DNA of 46,799 bases, from assembly GCF_004519335.1 (NCBI RefSeq), contig NZ_SOZD01000014.1:1-46799 (forward strand), written 5' to 3'. Numbering within the stretch: the first letter of the stretch is position 1; the number at the start of each line of letters is the position of its first letter. The stretch comes from Jiella endophytica (GTDB lineage: Bacteria > Pseudomonadota > Alphaproteobacteria > Rhizobiales > Rhizobiaceae). The notes under the pieces are model-generated. The model worked only from the letters and a program-made list of their open reading frames with translations, was not told the origin of the DNA and searched no databases. Below, piece after piece: positions 33,729 to 42,649 of this stretch. The position numbers were made by a program, and so were the translations under genes.

Positions 33729-33763
33729 ATACGCAATTGCTGTATTTTACAGCAATTGCGTAT
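33729..33763. promoter_or_regulatory. Perfect 16-bp palindrome: operator of the Phd module
   Basis: ATACGCAATTGCTGTA (33729-33744) and TACAGCAATTGCGTAT (33748-33763) are exact inverted copies around TTT. Each arm contains the palindrome GCAATTGC, centred 19 bases apart. That gives two dyad sites on nearly the same DNA face, as in Phd/YefM operators. It lies directly before the antitoxin start. It could also form a hairpin in a transcript. Confidence 0.8.
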
Positions 33764-33838
33764 GAGGGCAAAGGAGGGTCAATCCGGCTGCAGGTCCGTG
33801 GCAGCTGCGTTCGTCAGCCAAATCGTTTCGAACGCCGC

Positions 33839-35095
33839 CTACTCCGCCGCGCTTTCCTGCCGCGCCAGCCAGCGCTGGTCGATCTCCGGCAGGGGCTCGT
33901 CATGAATCTGGGCTTCGAAGGCCCTGAGGCGCTTGTAGATCGACATCAGCTCGACCACCGTCGTCCAGGAATTGATCAGATACTGGAAGGATGTCCGCAC
34001 CTGCTCGAAGGCGTTGGTGATCTGACGCCAGAGCCCAAAGGTGATGGCACCCGCGACGATGGTCGGCCCGAGCAGCAGCGTCGGGAAGATCACGTCGGCC
34101 TGGAGATAGCCGTAGCGGGCGACGTTGAAATACATGTAGTGGAAATAGAGGCGGAAGTAGTTCGCCCTGACATTGGCAAACAGGCCGCGAACCGTCGGCG
34201 GCGCGGCCCGTCGCGCGTCGTCCTCGCCATAGACGAGTTCCTTGCGGTAGGCCGCTTCCACCCGCTGGTTCTTGAATTCCAGCCCCGGCAGCTTGATGCC
34301 GACAAGCGCGAGTAGGGCGGTCCCGAAGGCCGCCCAGACGATCGACGCCAGCACCAGCGAATAGGGGATCTTGCCGACCAGCGGCAGCTCGGTGACGTGG
34401 ACCGAAAGGGCGAGCAGCACCGGCAGGAAGGCGATCAGCGTCATCACCGCCTGGACGGCGCTGGTGCCGAGATCCTCGGTCGTCGTCGCAAAGCGCATCG
34501 TGTCTTCTTGGACGCGCTGGGAGGCGCCCTCGATGAGCCGCAGCTTCGGCCAGTTCTGCATGTAGTAGTCGTTCATCGCCGTGCGCCATCGAAAGACGTA
34601 ATGGGAGATGAAGAAGGCGACCAGGACGGCTGCGGTGATGCCGACGAGGGCGAGACCGGCGAAGGTCCACTGTTCGTCGAAGAATTCCGTGAGCGTGACG
34701 GTGCCGGGCTTGGTCAGCGCCGCCTGCAGCATGTCATAGAAGGGATTGTACCAGGCATTGACGGCGACATCGATCTGGACCTGGAAGTAGATGGTGAAGA
34801 GGATGAAGGCGGAGCCGAGGATCGACCAATTCATCCAGGGGTGCGGCGCATAGAGCCGCCAGAAGAGATGGAAGATCGCAACGAAGACGGCGAAATACAG
34901 ATAGAACCACAAAAACGGCGCCGACCAGAACACCGAGATGCCGATGATCGGCTCGGCGCCGGGAGGAAGCGGCGGCAGGCCGAAGCTGGCGCCCGCGTCC
35001 TCGCCGACCGAATACCAGACGAGGATCGCGATCGCCGTCCAGAGGGCGGCGGAGAGGAAGAAGATCTTCGGCTTTGGAAAGAACGAGACGAACAT
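33839..35095 (-). CDS. bacA: BacA/SbmA peptide transporter
   Basis: 418 residues with about seven membrane helices. Characteristic segments are [79 protein letters not shown] (the most conserved SbmA/BacA stretch), [21 protein letters not shown] and [20 protein letters not shown]. The protein is a proton-driven importer of proline-rich and other antimicrobial peptides. BacA is needed for bacteroid development in Sinorhizobium and chronic infection in Brucella. It lies 206 bases downstream of coaA on the same strand. A longer reading in another frame is a shadow. Confidence 0.95.
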   Translation of the reverse strand: MFVSFFPKPKIFFLSAALWTAIAILVWYSVGEDAGASFGLPPLPPGAEPIIGISVFWSAPFLWFYLYFAVFVAIFHLFWRLYAPHPWMNWSILGSAFILFTIYFQVQIDVAVNAWYNPFYDMLQAALTKPGTVTLTEFFDEQWTFAGLALVGITAAVLVAFFISHYVFRWRTAMNDYYMQNWPKLRLIEGASQRVQEDTMRFATTTEDLGTSAVQAVMTLIAFLPVLLALSVHVTELPLVGKIPYSLVLASIVWAAFGTALLALVGIKLPGLEFKNQRVEAAYRKELVYGEDDARRAAPPTVRGLFANVRANYFRLYFHYMYFNVARYGYLQADVIFPTLLLGPTIVAGAITFGLWRQITNAFEQVRTSFQYLINSWTTVVELMSIYKRLRAFEAQIHDEPLPEIDQRWLARQESAAE

Positions 35096-35301
35096 GGAGG
35101 CGAGAGCCCTGAACGATGCCGAGGCCCGTCTCCCGCTCCGCGGCGGCGAACGTCAGCGGTGTGTGAACGTCCTCTCTACCCGGCCAATACCACTTCCTGC
35201 TCGTGAATTCTTGGTCATGTGGAAGCTGGCCGTCGGGTGGAACTGCGCATCACGCGGGCCGGACGTCGCCCGCATCCCGTCGCGGCTGGTATCGACCTCT
35301 C

Positions 35302-36261
35302 TCACAACTTGCGGAGCGCCACCTGCTCGATCAGATGGTCCTTGCCCTTTCTGAGGATCAGGTCGGCGCGGGGGCGGGTCGGCAGGATGTTGTCGTGGAG
35401 GTTCTTGGCGTTGATCTGCGACCAGAGATCCTCGGCGATCGTCAGCGCCTCCGTGTCCGATACCTTGGAATAGCGATGGAAGAACGAGCCCTCCTGGCGG
35501 AAGGCGGTCTGCCTCAGGCTCATGAAGCGGTCGTTGTACCAGCGATGGATGTCGGCTTCCTCGGCATCGATATAGATCGAGATGTCGAAGAAGTCGGAGA
35601 CGAAGGGGATCGCCTTGCCGTCCTTCGGCATCTCGCGCACCTGCAGGACGTTGAGCCCCTCGAAGATCAGGATGTCCGGCCGGTCAACGACGACCGACTT
35701 GCCGGGCATCACGTCGTAGACGAAATGCGAATAGACCGGCGCCTCGACCTTCGGCCGTCCGGCCTTGATGTCGGAGAGGAAGCGCAGGATCTTGCCGACG
35801 TCGTAGCTTTCGGGAAAGCCCTTGCGGCGCATCAGGCCGCCGGCCTCCAGCACGGCATTCGGGTAGAGAAAGCCGTCGGTGGTGACGAGGTCGACCTTCG
35901 GCGATGAGGGCCAGCGGGCCAGAAGCTCCTTGAGGATACGCGCGGTCGTCGACTTGCCGACCGCCACGGAGCCGGCGATTCCGATGATGAAGGGCGTCTT
36001 GCGGCCCGGCTGGTCGCCGAAGAGGAAGCGCTGGCGCTGGCCGAAGAGCAGCTGCATCGCCTCGACATGGGCATAGATCAGCCGCGAGACGGCGAGATAG
36101 ATCCGCGCCACCTCGTCGAGATCGATCGGATCGCCGAGGGAGCGAAGCCGTGTCACCTCGTCTTCGGTGAGGGTCAGCGGCGCGTCGGCTCTGAAGCGCG
36201 CCCATTCGTCTGCCGTGAAGATGCGATAGGGCGAATATTTCGCCGGCGACAGCTGGTCCAT
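35302..36261 (-). CDS. coaA: Pantothenate kinase type I
   Basis: 319 residues. The P-loop is [17 protein letters not shown] (about residues 93-109). The pantothenate-site Asp is in [20 protein letters not shown], and further family segments are [31 protein letters not shown] and [11 protein letters not shown]. It phosphorylates pantothenate, the first committed step of coenzyme A synthesis. ATG 36261 overlaps the hisE stop by one base. The hisF-hisE-coaA order is conserved in Rhizobiales. Confidence 0.97.
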   Translation of the reverse strand: MDQLSPAKYSPYRIFTADEWARFRADAPLTLTEDEVTRLRSLGDPIDLDEVARIYLAVSRLIYAHVEAMQLLFGQRQRFLFGDQPGRKTPFIIGIAGSVAVGKSTTARILKELLARWPSSPKVDLVTTDGFLYPNAVLEAGGLMRRKGFPESYDVGKILRFLSDIKAGRPKVEAPVYSHFVYDVMPGKSVVVDRPDILIFEGLNVLQVREMPKDGKAIPFVSDFFDISIYIDAEEADIHRWYNDRFMSLRQTAFRQEGSFFHRYSKVSDTEALTIAEDLWSQINAKNLHDNILPTRPRADLILRKGKDHLIEQVALRKL

Positions 36262-36593
36262 CAGTGGCTTGCCGCCTCGGAGCGGCCGGCCTTCTCCTCA
36301 AGGCCGGTCTGGGCGGTGCGCCGGGCGAGTTCGGCCATTACCGCAGAAAGCGGGACACGCTTCAGATGGAGAAGCACGAGGAGATGATAGAGAAGGTCGG
36401 CGGCTTCCGAGGTGAGATGGCCGTCGTCCTCGCCGATCGCCGCAACGACTGTCTCGATCGCCTCCTCGCCGAGCTTCCTGGCGGTGTGGGCGACGCCCTT
36501 TCTGGCCAGCGTCGCGGTATAGGACGACGTCTCGTCGGCGCCGGCCCGCGCCGCGACGATCGTTTCGAGGTCTTCGAGGGTGAAATCACTCAT
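36261..36593 (-). CDS. hisE: Phosphoribosyl-ATP pyrophosphatase
   Basis: 110 residues from ATG 36593, with GAGGAGAAGG upstream. The MazG-like helical bundle has the metal acidic residues in [15 protein letters not shown] and [17 protein letters not shown]. It performs the second step of histidine synthesis, releasing pyrophosphate from phosphoribosyl-ATP. It is the usual stand-alone HisE length. It lies 40 bases after hisF and overlaps coaA, so the three form one operon. Confidence 0.95.
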   Translation of the reverse strand: MSDFTLEDLETIVAARAGADETSSYTATLARKGVAHTARKLGEEAIETVVAAIGEDDGHLTSEAADLLYHLLVLLHLKRVPLSAVMAELARRTAQTGLEEKAGRSEAASH

Positions 36594-36632
36594 GCCTGCC
36601 TTCTCCTCCGTGGCCATTCGCCAATGCCAGCC

Positions 36633-37418
36633 TCAGCCGGCCTTGTCGAGGCGCATGGGGATACCGGCGGCAGCCATGCGGGCTTTCGCCTCGGCGATCG
36701 TATGGGTGCCGAAATGGAAGATCGAGGCGGCGAGCACCGCCGCGGCATGGCCCACGCTGACGCCCTCGACGAGATGATCGAGATTGCCGACGCCGCCCGA
36801 CGCGATCACCGGCACATGCACAGCATCGGCGACGGCGCGGGTCAGCTCGAGGTCGAAACCGGCCTTGGTGCCGTCCCGGTCCATCGAGGTGAGAAGGATC
36901 TCGCCGGCGCCGTTGTCGACGACGAGGCGTGCGAATTCGACGGCGTCGATGCCCGTTTTCTGGCGTCCGCCATGGGTGAAGATCTCCCAGCGCGACGCTT
37001 GCCCGTCGGCCATTACCCGTCGCGCGTCGATGGCGACGACGATGCACTGGTCGCCGAACTTGTCGGCGGCCTGCCTGACGAAATCGGGATTCTTCACCGC
37101 CGCGGTGTTGATCGAGACCTTGTCGGCACCGGCGAGAAGCAGCTTGCGGACGTCGGCGACGGTCCTGACCCCGCCGCCGACGGTGACCGGCATGAAGCAT
37201 TGCTCGGCCGTCCGTGCGACGACGTCGAAAATCGTCTCGCGATCGTCCGATGAGGCGGTGATGTCGAGGAAGCAGAGTTCGTCCGCCCCGGCGGCGTCAT
37301 AGGCCCGCGCCGCGTCAACCGGATCGCCGGCATCGACGAGCCCCTCGAAGTTGACGCCCTTGACGACGCGGCCGTCCTTGACGTCGAGACAGGGGATGAT
37401 CCGGACTTTAAGGGTCAT
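36633..37418 (-). CDS. hisF: Imidazole glycerol phosphate synthase cyclase subunit
   Basis: 261 residues from ATG 37418. A full (beta/alpha)8 barrel with catalytic Asp in [15 protein letters not shown] and the second Asp in [10 protein letters not shown]. Phosphate-binding loops are [10 protein letters not shown] and [13 protein letters not shown], and [13 protein letters not shown] is also typical. It joins with HisH to make the imidazole ring and AICAR. hisH and hisA, which normally precede hisF in Rhizobiales, are absent; a Uma2 gene lies upstream instead. A 512-residue reading from 38171 fuses it to an antisense-like frame and is rejected. Confidence 0.96.
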   Translation of the reverse strand: MTLKVRIIPCLDVKDGRVVKGVNFEGLVDAGDPVDAARAYDAAGADELCFLDITASSDDRETIFDVVARTAEQCFMPVTVGGGVRTVADVRKLLLAGADKVSINTAAVKNPDFVRQAADKFGDQCIVVAIDARRVMADGQASRWEIFTHGGRQKTGIDAVEFARLVVDNGAGEILLTSMDRDGTKAGFDLELTRAVADAVHVPVIASGGVGNLDHLVEGVSVGHAAAVLAASIFHFGTHTIAEAKARMAAAGIPMRLDKAG

Positions 37419-37477
37419 GGGCTTGAGTCTCGGGCTGCCGTCGGGCGAACCGGCGATTGCTTCTGATCGAGACGTCC

Positions 37478-38038
37478 TTATGCAATCCCACGATAGATCT
37501 CGGCAAGGGCGAGCGTGATGCCAAGACCGGCGAGGGTCACCGTCTCGTCGCTGCCGGCCGTCATCTCCGGCTTGCCAAAGGCGCCGTCTTCGCCGCGCGA
37601 CCAGAGCCAGACGCGTGGCTCGTCCTGCGAGAGGACGAGATAGTGCTCGAGGCTCTCGAGGGCGGTATATTCTTCGGCCTTCTCGCCGAAATCGGTGGCG
37701 AGGGAGGAAGGGGAGAGGATCTCTGCGATGAGGACGGGCTGGTTGGTGGCGAGGCTCTTTCCCGTTCCTCTCGACCTTGGCTCGACGAGAACGTCCGGAT
37801 ACCGCACCCCGAACGGAGTACGGACGGCATAGTCGGCCGCAGTGACGATGTAGTCGCCGGAAGCGAGACCAGCTTTCAGGAGAATAGCCAGTTCCAACAT
37901 GAGTTGGGCATGATGCCTGGTGCCGCCCGTCATCATTTGGGTGATCCTCCCGCGGACGAATTCGTAGCGGCCCTCGCGCCCGTCGTTCCAGCGCAGGAAA
38001 TCCTCGACGGTTCGGATCGTCGGTGCCTGGACATTCAT
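37478..38038 (-). CDS. Uma2-family endonuclease
   Basis: 186 residues from ATG 38038. PD-(D/E)xK-like fold of the Uma2 (DUF820) family: [34 protein letters not shown] (active Asp), [23 protein letters not shown] (Glu and Lys), then [15 protein letters not shown]. Such genes often occur in multiple copies in cyanobacteria and in some alphaproteobacteria; the DNA target and role are unknown. It sits where hisA or hisH would be expected upstream of hisF, with a 59-base gap, which suggests insertion or local rearrangement. Confidence 0.85.
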   Translation of the reverse strand: MNVQAPTIRTVEDFLRWNDGREGRYEFVRGRITQMMTGGTRHHAQLMLELAILLKAGLASGDYIVTAADYAVRTPFGVRYPDVLVEPRSRGTGKSLATNQPVLIAEILSPSSLATDFGEKAEEYTALESLEHYLVLSQDEPRVWLWSRGEDGAFGKPEMTAGSDETVTLAGLGITLALAEIYRGIA

Positions 38039-38262
38039 CTCGGCCTCCGTTTCTTTCCCCGATGCGGCGGATCGGTGCTCGAGCCCCGGGACGGCTGACA
38101 TGATCCGCCCGGCCGGCTTTCGGCCGCGGGCCCTTGCTCGGCACGCACCTGCGCATCCTAGCCGATCGCACCCGGCTGTGGAATTGCGGCGCAACTGCCT
38201 TCGGACGCTTGCCACCGATCCGTCATTTTGCGACGGAGAGAGCCGAGCCGGGAGCTGCGACC

Positions 38263-38988
38263 ATGCGCGAGATCGTCTTCGATACCGAAACCACCGGACT
38301 CGACCCCGCGGTCGAACGGGTGATCGAGATCGGCGGCGTCGAACTCTGGAACCACATTCCGACCGGCCGCGAGTTTCACGTCTTCATCCGGCCGGAGGGG
38401 CGCAAGGTCGATCCCGCCGCCTTCGACGTCCATGGCATCTCCGACGAGTTTCTCGCCGACAAGCCGGTCTTTTCCGAAGTGCTCGAGGCGTTTCGGGACT
38501 TCTTCGCCGAGGGGCGGCTGATCGCCCACAATGCCAGTTTCGACATCCGCTTCCTGAATGCCGAGCTCGCCCGTCTTGGCCAGCCGCCGATCGGACCGGA
38601 GCGGGTCGTCGACACGCTGGCGATGGCGCGGCGCAAGTTTCCGATGGCGCCGGCCACCCTCGATGCCTTGTGCTCGCGCTTTTCGATCGACACGTCGCGC
38701 CGTGACAAGCATGGCGCGCTGCTGGATTCGCAGCTTCTCGCCGACGTCTATATCGAGCTGATCGGCGGTCGCCAGGCGACACTCGGGCTCACCTTCGGTG
38801 CCGGCAATGCGGCGGGCGGCGAGGTTTCCGGCCCGGCGATCCATGCGGTGGTGCCGCGGCCGGTGCCGCTCGCCCCACGGCTCAGCGAGGCCGAAGCCGC
38901 AGCCCATCTCGCTTTCGTCGAAAGCCTCGGCGACGAAGCGATCTGGTGGCGCTATCTCGATCGTCCGGCGCGCATCGAGGCCGGCTGA
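38263..38988 (+). CDS. dnaQ: DNA polymerase III epsilon subunit (proofreading exonuclease)
   Basis: 241 residues from ATG 38263, with GGGAG upstream; the reading from 38134 is not needed. Exo I is IVFDTETTGLDPA, Exo II is LIAHNASFDIRFLN, and Exo III is HGALLDSQLLADVYIEL with the His-x4-Asp. It removes mismatched 3' nucleotides during replication. The C-terminal region (about 175-241), which binds the alpha subunit, is Pro/Ala-rich. In many Rhizobiales dnaQ lies near secB, as here. Confidence 0.95.
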   Translation: MREIVFDTETTGLDPAVERVIEIGGVELWNHIPTGREFHVFIRPEGRKVDPAAFDVHGISDEFLADKPVFSEVLEAFRDFFAEGRLIAHNASFDIRFLNAELARLGQPPIGPERVVDTLAMARRKFPMAPATLDALCSRFSIDTSRRDKHGALLDSQLLADVYIELIGGRQATLGLTFGAGNAAGGEVSGPAIHAVVPRPVPLAPRLSEAEAAAHLAFVESLGDEAIWWRYLDRPARIEAG

Positions 38989-39010
38989 GGCCTTTTCTCG
39001 AACTGAAAAG

Positions 39011-39039
39011 CGCCGGCGCGAGGGTCGCGCCGGCGTTAA
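39011..39039. terminator. Terminator-like hairpin between dnaQ and secB
   Basis: CGCCGGCGCGA (39011-39021), loop GGG, TCGCGCCGGCG (39025-39035), a perfect 11-pair stem followed by TTAAA and preceded by GAAAAG. It is 22 bases after the dnaQ stop and downstream of the convergent secB, so it can serve both. Confidence 0.65.
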
Positions 39040-39180
39040 ATTCGCTGCGATTTCTCCGGACCGACGGGCGAAGCGGTCTCTCATGGCATCGGCCCCGGTC
39101 TTCGACCGGTGCCGAGGCGAAACGCTCGAGCGCCGTGCCGGCCCGATACCAGCCGGGGTCGATCTTCCGGGCGACTCCTA

Positions 39181-39690
39181 TCAGGCGGTCTGCACCTGCG
39201 AGCGGGCCCGCTCCTCGGCCATGCGCTGCTGGAACAGCTTGGCGAAATCGATCGGGTCGATCATCAGCGGCGGGAAGCCGCCATTGCGGGTGACGTCCGC
39301 CACCACCTGGCGGGCGAAGGGAAACAGCAGCCGCGGGCATTCGATGAACAGAAGCGGCAGGAGATGCTCCTGCGGAAAGTTCTCAAGCCGGAAGACGCCG
39401 CCATATTCGAGCTCGACGGCGAACAGCATCTCGGCGCCCTCGCCGGCCTTGGCGTTCAGCGTCAGTCGGACGTCGAACTCGTTCTGGCTGCCCTCGATCT
39501 GGTTGGCGCCGACATTGACGCCGATGTTGATCGCCGGGCCGCGGGCCTGCGATCTGAGGACGGCCGGGGCGTTCGGGCTCTCGAAGGAGAGGTCCTTGAT
39601 GTACTGGGTCAGGATGTTGAGGCTCGGCGGCGTGGCGCTCTGCCCGTTGTCCGCGGTGCTGGCGCCGTTGACGTCGGTGGTCTGAGACAT
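39181..39690 (-). CDS. secB: Protein-export chaperone SecB
   Basis: 169 residues. Family segments are [19 protein letters not shown] (residues 24-42), [25 protein letters not shown] and the C-terminal [35 protein letters not shown]. SecB tetramers keep preproteins unfolded for SecA. A Gln/Ala-rich N-terminal extension and the length are normal for alphaproteobacteria. ATG 39690; the gap upstream to the DM9 gene is 263 bases. Confidence 0.97.
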   Translation of the reverse strand: MSQTTDVNGASTADNGQSATPPSLNILTQYIKDLSFESPNAPAVLRSQARGPAINIGVNVGANQIEGSQNEFDVRLTLNAKAGEGAEMLFAVELEYGGVFRLENFPQEHLLPLLFIECPRLLFPFARQVVADVTRNGGFPPLMIDPIDFAKLFQQRMAEERARSQVQTA

Positions 39691-39920
39691 GTTGGCCCTT
39701 TCTTTGTCGCTCGCAGCCGGGGAGGCGTCGAGCCCCTCCCGGAGGGCCGGGCCGATGTGACGATGGTTGCCCGGCGGGAAATCCGATGGGGCCGAGCGCT
39801 ATCACGCAGGCCTGAGGATCACAAGGCGGGGAGAGGCGGTGGGAAATCTGGTTGCCTCGGTGAGCAGCCGCCGCGGCGTCCGGCCGTTGGAGGGGGCAAT
39901 ATCCGGTCAATTCGTGCCTG

Positions 39921-39950
39921 ATGCCCCTCGATGCCCCTCGATGCCCCGGG
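39921..39950. repeat. Three tandem 10-base repeats
   Basis: TGATGCCCCT followed by CGATGCCCCT and CGATGCCCCG, three units in register. It lies just outside the 3' end of the minus-strand DM9 gene. A short simple repeat, likely prone to slippage; no function is evident. Confidence 0.7.
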
Positions 39951-39953
39951 GGG

Positions 39954-40958
39954 TCAGGGCGTCAGCACCTCGTAGAAGTACGTCGTGTGCTCGACACCGC
40001 CATAGGTGATGTTGCAGCCGCCGGTCGACGGGCCGATCTTGCCCGGATGGATGCCGTTGTTGAAGGGCGCCCGGCAGACATAGAGCAGGCTGCCATTCGC
40101 CTCGCGCCCGGCATTGACGCCGATGGAGCCGACTTCGCCAGCGGGTACGCCCTGGCGCCAGTGGCCGCGGCCGAGAAGGGCCGAATAGCGGCCGACGGTG
40201 TATTCCCTCCCGCCATAGCCGACGACGCAGCCGCCGAAGCCCGGCCGGAGCTTGCCGGGATGGACGCCGTTGTTGAAGACGGCGGAGCAGACATAGAGCG
40301 GCTCGCCATTCGCCTCGTTGCCGGCCGGCTCAGTGCGGCGATCGAGGTGCCCGCCGGAGAGATCGATCCAGTCGAGCCGGGCCCTGCGAGGCTTCTGCCC
40401 CCGGTCGTAGCCGGATGGCGGCGGGTTGGGCGCGGCGACGGGCGAGGGCGACTGATAGCCGCCACCGGTCCCTTCGCCGCGCCGCTCGACGCATTCCTCG
40501 ACCATCAGCGTCGCGGCGGTGACGCCGGCAAGATCGAAGTCGACGTCGAATTTCTCGACCGACAGGATCGCCTGGTGCCCGGCGCGCAGCGCATCGAGCT
40601 CGCCGAGGCCGATCCAGGCAAAGGCCCAGCCGCGGTCGGCTGTGCCGCTGGCGCCCGTCGCGTGGCCGTCGATCGACAGCTGGCCGTACCAGTCGGGCCG
40701 CGCCCGGACCGGCACGGCGATCTGCCACTGGCCGGAGCCGTAGCCGATGCGCAGGTCGTCGCCATTGCCGTCCCTGTCGACGGCGGCATAGCAATAGCGG
40801 AAGCGGCCATGGTCCCGCCCGGCAAAGACGTCCCATCCCCGGACGCTGCCATAGTGGTCGTTGCCGGCGCTGACGCCGATATTCGCGACCTCTTGCGCGC
40901 CGGCCGGCCATGCGATCAGCGCGAGGCCGGCGAGCCCGGCCCTCAGGATCTTGTGCAA
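39954..40958 (-). CDS. Secreted DM9-repeat protein
   Basis: 334 residues from TTG 40958, preceded by AGAGGGG; the reading from 41012 extends past the signal peptide. A signal peptide (ILRAGLAGLALIAWPAGA) ends near residue 21. Residues 25-155 form an unrecognised beta-rich domain (NIGVSAGNDHYGSVRGWDVF; RFRYCYAAVDRDGNG; WYGQLSIDG). After a Pro/Gly-rich linker come two DM9 (DUF3421-type) repeats: ANGEPLYVCSAVFNNGVHPG with GGREYTVGRYSALLG, and ANGSLLYVCRAPFNNGIHPG with GGVEHTTYFYEVL. DM9 is known from insects, molluscs and scattered bacteria and can bind carbohydrate (mannose) in animal members. Role here unknown. Confidence 0.82.
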   Translation of the reverse strand: MHKILRAGLAGLALIAWPAGAQEVANIGVSAGNDHYGSVRGWDVFAGRDHGRFRYCYAAVDRDGNGDDLRIGYGSGQWQIAVPVRARPDWYGQLSIDGHATGASGTADRGWAFAWIGLGELDALRAGHQAILSVEKFDVDFDLAGVTAATLMVEECVERRGEGTGGGYQSPSPVAAPNPPPSGYDRGQKPRRARLDWIDLSGGHLDRRTEPAGNEANGEPLYVCSAVFNNGVHPGKLRPGFGGCVVGYGGREYTVGRYSALLGRGHWRQGVPAGEVGSIGVNAGREANGSLLYVCRAPFNNGIHPGKIGPSTGGCNITYGGVEHTTYFYEVLTP

Positions 40959-41189
40959 GACGTGTTTCCCCTCTCTGCACGGGTCGCCTCGGCGGGCCCG
41001 TGGAGCCACCAATCATTCCGTAACGGAAATATCAGCTCGGGGAGTTCTGCACCCGGTTCGTTGGAAAGGCAACGAAAAAATAACGTAAGGGAAATGAGGC
41101 GGTGTCGATGCCGCCCGGGCCCTGGCGAATCGACGACTGGCGCGCAGCCGCGAGGTCCGGAATCCCCGCAGGCGATCGGTGAGATCGGC

Positions 41190-41720
41190 TCAGTGCAGTG
41201 TGCGGCGCGGCGTCCCGCCGTCATCGTCATCGCCATGCCAGGGCGAGGACGCATCGGGCCGGCGGTGGAAGTCGTCGCCGGAAAGATCGACGACGTCCGG
41301 CGAGGGGCGGCCCGCTCCGCGTGCGGCGGAGCCGCCGAAGCCGCGGCCGCCGCCATTCGCCATCACCACCACCCGCTTGCTGATCGCCTGGCGGATGGCG
41401 CTCCTGACGCCCGGCACAAACAGGAGAAAGCCGATCGTATCGGTGACGAGGCCGGGGGTGAGGAGAAGGATGCCCGCCGCGACGATCATCACCCCGTCGA
41501 CCAGCTCGCGGGCCGGCACCCGGCCGGCATTGACCTCGCCCTGGATCCGCGCCAGCGTTCCGAGCCCCTGGCTCTTCAGAAGGAACGACCCGATCACCGC
41601 GGTCAGCACCACGAGGCCGAGCGTCGGCCAGAGCCCGATCAGATTGCCGACCACGATGAAGACGGCGATCTCCATCACCGGGATGACCAGGAGCAGGAAC
41701 GGGATGATCGCGAAGGGCAT
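41190..41720 (-). CDS. fxsA: FxsA-family membrane protein
   Basis: 176 residues from ATG 41720 (AAGGA nine bases upstream). The FxsA core is at the N-terminus: FAIIPFLLLVIPVMEIAVFIVVG, TLGLVVLTAVIGSFLLKSQG, then VDGVMIVAAGILLLTPGLVTDTIGF, with PGVRSAIRQ. Three to four membrane helices are predicted. The C-terminal 55 residues are Gly/Asp/Arg-rich (GRGFGGSAARGAGR; DDFHRRPDASS) and likely disordered. E. coli FxsA relieves F-plasmid exclusion of phage T7; the normal role is unknown. It sits divergent to the Tim44-like gene, as is usual in Rhizobiales. Confidence 0.92.
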   Translation of the reverse strand: MPFAIIPFLLLVIPVMEIAVFIVVGNLIGLWPTLGLVVLTAVIGSFLLKSQGLGTLARIQGEVNAGRVPARELVDGVMIVAAGILLLTPGLVTDTIGFLLFVPGVRSAIRQAISKRVVVMANGGGRGFGGSAARGAGRPSPDVVDLSGDDFHRRPDASSPWHGDDDDGGTPRRTLH

Positions 41721-41923
41721 GATGCTCGATCCTTGCGGGAATTTTTCGCGGCCGGATTGCCGCGCCGGACCCTCGAGGGTGTCCACCGAGGGTGGTGAGC
41801 CGGCGCCGCGCACCGACATCGCTTGCCGCAAAATAGGGAGGGCGATCTCCGATTTGAATGCATGGCCGGTCATCTCTATATGAGGGCAATTCTGACGGGC
41901 GGAAAACGAGGTGACGGCGCGCG

Positions 41924-42631
41924 ATGAGTTTCGGGACGATTTTCTTCATAGTGCTGGCTGCGATCGTCCTGTTTCAGCTTCGCAACGTTCTGGGGCGGAG
42001 GACTGGCAGCGAGCGGCCGCCATTCGACCCCTATTCGCGCACCGAGGCGCCCCGCGAGGAGGCGGCGGCGAACGGCAATGTCGTGACGCTGCCGAGCCGA
42101 CGGGCCGAGGAGAACGAGAACGTTCCGGCCCGCGTCCTTTATGAAAAGGTCGATAAGGTCGCGACGCCCGGCACGCCTCTCAATGTAGAGCTGCGCAAGA
42201 TCCGCGACGCCGACCCTGAATTCGATCCGATCGAGTTCCTCGACGGCGCCAAGATCGCCTATGAGATGATCGTCAACGGTTTTGCCGACGGCGACCGACG
42301 GCTCCTGAAGGGGCTTCTTTCCTCCGAGGTCTATGCCGATTTCGAGAAGGCGATCGCCGCCCGCGAGGCCGCCGGCCAGAAGATGAACTCCTCCTTCGTC
42401 GGCATCGACGACGCCAAGATCGTCGCGGCCGAGCTGAAGGAACGCGAGGCGCAGATCACCGTCCGGCTGGTCTCCCAGCTGATCAGCGCCACCCTCGGGC
42501 CGAATGGCGAGGTCGTCGAGGGCGATCCCGAGGCGGTGGTCGAGGTGCGCGACGTCTGGATCTTCGCCCGCGACATCCGCTCGCGCGATCCCAACTGGAA
42601 GCTCGTCGGCACCGAATCCGACGAAGTCTGA
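41924..42631 (+). CDS. Tim44/TimA-like inner membrane protein
   Basis: 235 residues. An N-terminal membrane helix (FGTIFFIVLAAIVLFQLRNVLG) is followed by a charged linker (residues 24-70) and a Tim44-like C-terminal domain (about 80-230): FDPIEFLDGAKIAYEMIVNG, FADGDRRLLKGLLSSEVYADF, AQITVRLVSQLISAT and VVEVRDVWIFARDIRSRDPNW. Alphaproteobacterial TimA is related to mitochondrial Tim44 and sits in the inner membrane. Its exact role is unresolved. It lies divergent to fxsA and 18 bases before mltA, with which it is cotranscribed. Confidence 0.93.
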   Translation: MSFGTIFFIVLAAIVLFQLRNVLGRRTGSERPPFDPYSRTEAPREEAAANGNVVTLPSRRAEENENVPARVLYEKVDKVATPGTPLNVELRKIRDADPEFDPIEFLDGAKIAYEMIVNGFADGDRRLLKGLLSSEVYADFEKAIAAREAAGQKMNSSFVGIDDAKIVAAELKEREAQITVRLVSQLISATLGPNGEVVEGDPEAVVEVRDVWIFARDIRSRDPNWKLVGTESDEV

Positions 42632-42649
42632 GCCTCTGGCGCGCGGGCG

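Noticed and set aside
36633-38171. 512-residue minus ORF joining hisF to upstream sequence
   Set aside because: The extra N-terminal 250 residues are a shadow of the Uma2 gene; HisF starts at ATG 37418 with the family's normal beginning.
40330-41016. Second minus-strand ORF over the DM9 gene
   Set aside because: Arg-rich shadow; the other frame has a signal peptide and two DM9 repeats.
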